64,000 bases of DNA, taken from positions 20,738,481 through 20,802,480 of the forward strand of contig NC_083693.1 of NCBI RefSeq assembly GCF_033118175.1, in the 5' to 3' direction. This DNA is from Dama dama (Eukaryota > Chordata > Mammalia > Artiodactyla > Cervidae). The notes beneath the pieces were generated by a model. That model was not told where the DNA came from. It saw only the letters and a list, made by a program, of their open reading frames with translations, and made no database searches. Shown here piece after piece: positions 58,545 through 64,000 of the stretch (position 1 is the first letter of the stretch; each line of letters opens with the position of its first letter). Made by a program: the position numbers and the translations under genes.

Positions 58545-58742
58545 TCTCATTTACAATAGTGCATAGGAAGAACAGGCTTTTCAGGTGGTGCTATTGGTAA
58601 AGAACCAGCTTGCCAATGCAGGAGACATGAGAGACATGAGTTCAATCCCTGGGCCAGGAAGATCGGGAGAAGGGCATGGCAACCCACGCCAACAGCATGC
58701 AAGCATTAGGAAGAGTAAGTGCTCAGTAAATGCTAGCCATCT
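58545..58742 (+). mobile_element. MIR tail split by a Bov-tA
   Basis: Removing the SINE at 58573-58702 brings 'atagtgcataggaag' next to 'agtaagtgctcagtaaatgc', which then reads as the common MIR 3' end (gcacatagtaagcgctcaat). Confidence 0.5.
58573..58702 (+). mobile_element. Bov-tA SINE, short, nested in MIR
   Basis: Head 'aggcttttcaggtggtgcta', B box GGTTCAATCCC-like (58640-58650, first base altered), shortened body, no BovB-like tail. Flanks gcataggaaga (58561-58571) and gcattaggaaga (58703-58714) match except for one base and are a likely TSD. Confidence 0.8.
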
Positions 58743-59042
58743 TTTTTTCTATTTGAAAAATGTTCAGAGATGCCACTGGTATGCCCACATCCCATCTTTT
58801 TGGCCCTCATGATTTCAGCCACAGCTAAAGAGGGCAGCTCTTTGCTTGCACATACTCACCTCTGCTGATAGAGGTACACTATAATTTCATGCTACATTTA
58901 TATTTTCTGCCCCATAATATGGAAGCCTGTTCAATTCCATGGGCAAGAATAGTCCAGAGGTACAAGAGAGTTATCATCCCCAAGAACAACCCTCTTGCTA
59001 AAAAAAGAAAAAAAAAATCCCTTTTTTCTGAATTTCTACTGT

Positions 59043-59258
59043 CAGAAAGTGAAAGTTAGTTGCACAGTCGTGTCTGACTCTTTGTGACCCCATGGACTGT
59101 AGCCTGCCTGGCTCATCTGTCCATAGAATTCTCCAGGCAAGAGTACTGTAGTGTGTGGCCATTTCCTTCTTCAGGGGATCGTCCAGATCTAGGGATTGAA
59201 GCTGGGTCTCCTGCATCGCAGGCAGATTCTTTAACCAACTGATGAGCCAGTAGGGAAG
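59043..59258 (-). mobile_element. Bov-tA SINE with 8-bp TSD
   Basis: Tail at the left ('agtgaaagttagttgcacag'), head at the right. Exact flanks tctactgt at 59035-59042 and 59259-59266. Head slightly enlarged ('aaccaactgatgagcc'). Confidence 0.9.
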
Positions 59259-59266
59259 TCTACTGT

Positions 59267-60770
59267 GAGAGGTTTATTTGCTCAATGGTTTCTTTTTTTT
59301 TTTATTTTTTTTTTCCCCAACACCATCACTTTATAACTACCTTAGCAACTTCATCAGTTATATGCTACTTTCCAAACACAATTGTCTCACCTTACCATCT
59401 TACTCAGGTTTTGGAGTATTTAATATTAATGAACGCTCCACTCTTCTTGGAGCTCCTAGCCTGAGCTTAGAGCCATCACACTGTCCTGACTCTCCTTTAA
59501 CACCACTGATCATTTCTCTTTAGTCATGACTTCCATCTCCTCTTCCCCAGAACCTCTCCCTCCTGAGTCCTACTTCTGTATTAATTGATGGACTCATCTT
59601 CTGTATCGTTCATGTTGTCTGGTGCACATTCAGCATAATCTGGGATTAATTACCTAATTTGATGGCTGAGAAGCTTATGTCCAATCCCTTGTAAACATCT
59701 TCACTGGCTTGGCAAGACCTAAGGACGTCAAGTACTCTGCAAAATCTCACAGAGCAGAAGGGATTTGGCAAGGAGGAAGAGGAGGCCAAGGAGACTGGAG
59801 ACATATTATAAACCTCTTTCATTACAAATATGCACTCTGGGGGCTGAGACTGTGAATCATAAGCCATTTAATTTCCACGGCCAAGTGGGAGGGTGAGTCA
59901 GCCATTAAGATGAGCAAATTCAAGGGAAACAAAGCCCTAAGATGATAAGAGTTAGCCTCCAACCTTAAAGATATTTCTTGAATGGTTCAAGCTTTGTATG
60001 CTCTGTAGTACATCTGTTTTGGTTGCCTTTTTCCATTACCTGAAAAGAGCTGAATTTTATATCCAAAAACCATTTCTTATTTCTCTAGAAAATAGTGTTA
60101 TAATGTTACTCAGTAAAGATTCTTTATAAACTAGGGTAACATCAAAACCTCTAAGTGGTTAAAGGTTAGGTTTAAGCCTCTCCCTGGTGTGGTTTTTATA
60201 TGGAAAGTGTTTATTTAGATGGCAGACAATCAGCCAAAGTGGTCAATGTGTGTACAGGCTTCACTTGGTAAACATAAAGTTTAGGAGTATGCCACTGAGA
60301 AAAAAAAAATGCCCCCCCTAAAACATTTGATTATTTTCGAAGTAGAGACATAAATGTGTTAGGAGATAGATACTCTGGATGCTTATACAAAACCCACTCC
60401 CATTTTCCTTATTACTGACAGAATCTCTATTATTTTGGAGGGTGGGCAGCAATGTGATCAGATCAAAATTCATTTCTACAGATGCTAGACCACTAGTAGT
60501 AAGTACAGGAAACATGTTTCTGGTTATTTCCATATATTCCTGGGAAAGTTTTGCCTTCTTATTATGAACAGCACTCATCTTCTTATTTCTAACTCTTTTC
60601 TATTATCTGAATGACAGTCACAATGGCTGGAGCTGCAGGTGCACTCATATGCCTGATCATGACAGGAGAACTGAACGCAGTTCCCTCAACCAGCTCTGGA
60701 CAGGTTAGCTCTGAATGAATCTCTATCTTGGCTCATCTCTGGTTATTGAGCTTATCTGTTGTATGCAGCT
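59267..60770. other. Unassigned sequence
   Basis: T-rich run 59286-59315, A10 near 60300. 60620-60690 resembles the end of an old LTR element; otherwise nothing recognised. Confidence 0.45.
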
Positions 60771-60785
60771 AAACCCAGATCCTAA

Positions 60786-62518
60786 GAAATAGAGGAAAGC
60801 AATAGAATGGGAAAGACTAGAGATTACTTCAAGAAAATTAGAGATACCAAGGGAACATTTCATGCAAAGATGGGCACAATAAAGGACAGAAATGGTATGG
60901 ACCTAACAGAAGCAAAAGATATTATGAAGAGGAGGCAAGAATACACAGAAGAACTATACAAAAAAGATCTTCATGACCCAGATAATCACGATGGTATGAT
61001 CACTCACCTAGAGCCAGACATCCTGGAATGTGAAGTCAAGTGGGCCTTAGGAAGCATCACTATGAACAAAGCTAGTGGAGGTGATGTAATTCCAGTTGAG
61101 CTCTTTCAAATCCTAAAAGATGATGCTGTGAAAGTGATACATTCAATATGCCAGCAAATTTGGAAAACTCAACAGTGGCCACAGGACTGGTAAAGGTCAG
61201 ATTTCATTCCAATCCCAAAGAAAGGCAATGCCAAGGAATGTTCAAACTACCGCACAATTGCACTCATCTCACATGCTAGTAAGGTAATGCTCAAAATTCT
61301 CCAAGTCAGACTTCAACAGTACATGAACCATGAACTTCCAGATGTTCAAGCTGGATTTAGAAAAGACAGAGGAACCAGAAATCAAATGGCCAACATCCGC
61401 TGGGTCATCGAAAAAGCAAGAGAGTTCTAGAAAAACATCTACTTCTGCTTTATTGACTATGCCAAAGCCTCTGACAGTGGATCACAACAAACTGTGGAAA
61501 ATTCTTAAAGAGATGGGAATACCAGACCACCTGACCTGCCTTCAGAGAAATCTGTATGCAGGTCAAAAAGTATCAGTTAGAACTGGACATGGGGCAACAA
61601 ACTGGTTCCAAATCAAGAAAGGAATACGTCAAGGCTGTATACTGTCAGCCTGCTTACTTAACTTATGTGCAGAGTATATCATGAGAAACACTGAGCTGGA
61701 TGAAGCACAAGCTGGAATCAAGACTGCCAGGAGAAATATCAATAACCTCAGATAGGCAGATGACACCACCCTTAAGGCAGAAAGAGAAGAAGAACTAAAG
61801 AGCCTCTTGATGAAAGTGAAAGAGGAGAGTGAAAAAGTTGGCTCAAAGCTCAACATTCAGAAATCTCAGATCATGGCATCTGGTCCCATCACTTCATGGC
61901 AAATATATGGGAAACAGTGACACACTTTATCTTTGGGGGCTCCAAAATCACTGTAGATGGTGACTGCAGCCATGAAATGAAAAGACACTTGCTCTTTGGA
62001 AGAAGAGTTATGACCAAACTAGACAGCTTATTAAAAATCAGAGACATTACCTTGCCAACAAAGGTCCATCTAGTCAAAGCCATGGTTTTTCCAGTAGTCA
62101 CGTATGGATGTGAGAATTGGAATATAAAGAAAGCTGAGTGCCCAAGAATTGATGCTTTTGAACTGTGGTGTCAAAGAACTCTTGAGAATTGCTTGGACTG
62201 CAAGGAGATCCAAGCAGGCCATTCTAAAGAAGATCAGTCCTGAATATTCATTGGAAGGACTGATGTTGAAACTGAAACTCCAAAACTTCTGCCACCTGAT
62301 GCAAAGAACTGACTCATTTGAAAAGACCATGATCCTTGAAAGATTGGAGGTGGGAGGAGAAGGGGCCGACAGAGGATGAGGTTGTTGGACGGCATCACCG
62401 ACTCAATGGACAGTATTTGAGTGAGCTCTGGGAGCTGGTGATGGACAGGGAGGCCTGGCGTGATGCAGTACATGGGGTCACAAAGAGTTGGACACGACTG
62501 TGCAACTGAACTGAACTG
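60786..62518 (+). mobile_element. BovB LINE, 1.7 kb, with 15-bp TSD
   Basis: Starts between endonuclease and reverse transcriptase ('gaaatagaggaaagcaatag') and runs to the (actgaactga) end. TSD aaacccagatcctaa (60771-60785) and aaacccaaatcctaa (62519-62533), 14 of 15 bases. Open segments include 128 codons (60807-61193), 141 codons (61330-61755) and 115 codons (61896-62243). The active-site Tyr codon is a stop (TAG at 61753-61755 in front of ADD codons), and other stops are present (for example TAG at 61427-61429), so it is inactive. Confidence 0.94.
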
Positions 62519-62569
62519 AAACCCAAATCCTAAATGGTGCAGTTTCAAATGAGATGAGTCAAAGTGGAA

Positions 62570-62770
62570 AAAGCAAAGACTTGAGGTTTTCAGGCTCCTC
62601 ATTCAAATTCCGAGTTACTAGCTTGAGACCTAAGGCAAAATAGTAAAGCTTCCGAACCTCAGTTTCCTCATCTGTGCACTGGTGCTTACAATATAGAACT
62701 CATTTCTCAGGTTGTTATAAGGATAAAGTGAGGTAGTGAATAGTTTCTGGTAGATAGAAATTAAAATTAT
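62570..62770 (+). mobile_element. MIR SINE
   Basis: 'cattcaaattccgagttac ... cgaacctcagtttcctcat ... tgttataaggataaagtga' is MIR in sense orientation, including the core. It lies directly beside the BovB, whose target was just upstream. Confidence 0.7.
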
Positions 62771-63930
62771 AATAAAATCTTAATAGAAGAAAGTTTTGGA
62801 AGTTCTCTCCAATGTATAACTACCTAGAAGATCCCATTTAAAGGTGGAGTCAAGCTATTTCTGACCCAGTCCATTTGTTTTATGCACTGCCAGCAATATC
62901 ATTGTAGCGGAAAACATATTTCATGGTGTTCTGGGTGGTTGAAGTAGCACTTAGACACATGTGCACTAATTCCAGGTCAGCAAGAAAGATCCAAAGCACC
63001 CTGACAAGACCCAACTGACCCCTTTTAACTCTTGAGTAAAATGTTATTTTACTCACTGAAGAAACTGCAGCAAATGAAACTAAATCTCCAAGAAGAATAA
63101 AAATGCCAGGGAAGGGAAAAACTCTCTTCTGACAGCACTCCAAGCCTCTAGATTTTAGTTATTGTTTTTTAATAAGAATGCAGAGCATCAAGTGTGCTTT
63201 CCATTTCCCCACAATTTCAAAATTATGACATATATTACATGCATCCTAGTTTGTCCTTTTCTGCTACCTTCTTTCTTCTTTCAGGATTGAGAGAATATTT
63301 ACACGGAATTTCCAAGATCCTAAGTGTGTCTTTAACATAAGGTAAACATAATGGACCATGTGTTTGGGATAGGAGTAGGAAGTGCAGGGACTTCTTTTGG
63401 TTCCAAAGAACAGAAATTTAGCTGCGTGACTTCAGGAGAAGGGGGAAGAGAGAGATAGTTACTCAGAGAGACTGAAACAGGAAAGTAGGCTGAAACTGAC
63501 ATGCTCTTAAACCAACTGACTCCTCTGGGTTCCATACACTCTTCCTTGCCTCTCTCCCTTTAAAGGTTTTCATCTACTTTCTTCATCAAATAATATCCTT
63601 TGGAACAGTGCAAAAAATACTAACCCCAGAATTTTGTGACCCTGACTCTGAACCCTTTTGATAGAATCATTACTATTAATATGAATATCCTTTTCTGTAT
63701 CATGATGTAGAGTTCACCAAAATTTTTATACCTACTTTTTCATTCTTCAGAGTGTACTTTCTCTAGTTCTTAATTGGAATTCATCATGGTTAGACTCTAA
63801 ATTAGTACATGATCTGTGAAGATTCAAAATCTTCATGAAAATTTAATATCTCAAAAAAAGAAAAAAACAAGGCATAACTCTTGGAACAAGATACCTTCAT
63901 ACTACTCTCAGTAAAAGTCAAAGCCTAGTG
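62771..63930. other. Unassigned sequence
   Basis: No gene or recognised repeat. The open frame at 62880-63143 (minus) has no recognisable domain. Confidence 0.5.
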
Positions 63931-64000
63931 GGACTTCCCTGGTGGCCCAAGTGGTTAACACTTCACCTTTCAATTTAGGGGGTATGGGTTTGATCCCTGG
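63931..64000 (+). mobile_element. CHR-type SINE, cut by the window end
   Basis: 'gggacttccctggtggccca', 'gtggttaacacttc' and the B-box-like 'gggtttgatccctgg' are the first 70 bases of a plus-strand CHR SINE; the rest lies outside the window. Confidence 0.8.

Noticed and set aside
3330..59258. Regularly similar repeats of about 200 bases across the window as a possible array
   Set aside because: They lie in both orientations, irregularly spaced, with TSDs; dispersed Bov-tA SINEs, not CRISPR or satellite DNA.
60624..60719. ATG frame starting MAGAAG with a donor-like 'caggtta' after it
   Set aside because: The words 'cacaatggctggagctgca' are common in old mammalian LTR elements; the frame stops soon after and there is no exon support.

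Overview
The window looks like intergenic or intronic nuclear DNA of a ruminant, most likely a bovid. Lineage-diagnostic repeats support this: BovB (RTE-type) LINEs, tRNA-Glu-derived Bov-tA SINEs, and CHR-type SINEs of cetartiodactyls. Older mammalian elements (L1, L2, MIR, a MaLR-like LTR, a Tigger1-like DNA transposon) lie beneath them. I found no intact host protein-coding gene, no rRNA or real tRNA gene, no CRISPR array and no bacterial or phage-like system. The longest open frames are decayed retrotransposon pieces.

Layout. 1-7.7 kb: old L1 fragments, low-complexity tracts, two Bov-tA SINEs. 7.78-11.82 kb: a nearly full-length BovB on the + strand with a leader, endonuclease and reverse transcriptase region, broken by stops and frameshifts. 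12-14.4 kb: a Bov-tA with a perfect 14-bp target-site duplication (TSD), an old L1, and a minus-strand BovB carrying a 115-bp patch copied from the first BovB. 14.4-20.6 kb: mostly unassigned sequence, a GT microsatellite, an MLT1-like LTR and an L1 3' end. 20.6-27.5 kb: a 5'-inverted L1, three BovB 3' ends and older debris. 27.5-36 kb: repeat-poor stretches, a cluster of Bov-tA copies and an L2. 36-44.4 kb: two longer BovB copies around an antisense L1. 44.4-52 kb: A/T-rich sequence, BovB tails, a CHR SINE and a Tigger1-like remnant. 52-55 kb: a GC- and CpG-richer block, the best candidate here for host regulatory sequence. 55-64 kb: L2, MIR, nested Bov-tA copies, a further BovB of 1.7 kb, and the start of a CHR SINE at the window edge.

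Relations between parts. BovB is the autonomous partner. Bov-tA SINEs have a tRNA-like head with Pol III boxes and a BovB-like tail, and are understood to use BovB enzymes in trans. The ten BovB copies cover roughly 12 kb, about a fifth of the window, in both orientations. Their homology has allowed secondary changes such as the copied patch and internal deletions. All family names come from recognition by eye, without a database search; copy boundaries without a stated TSD are good to about 10-30 bases.
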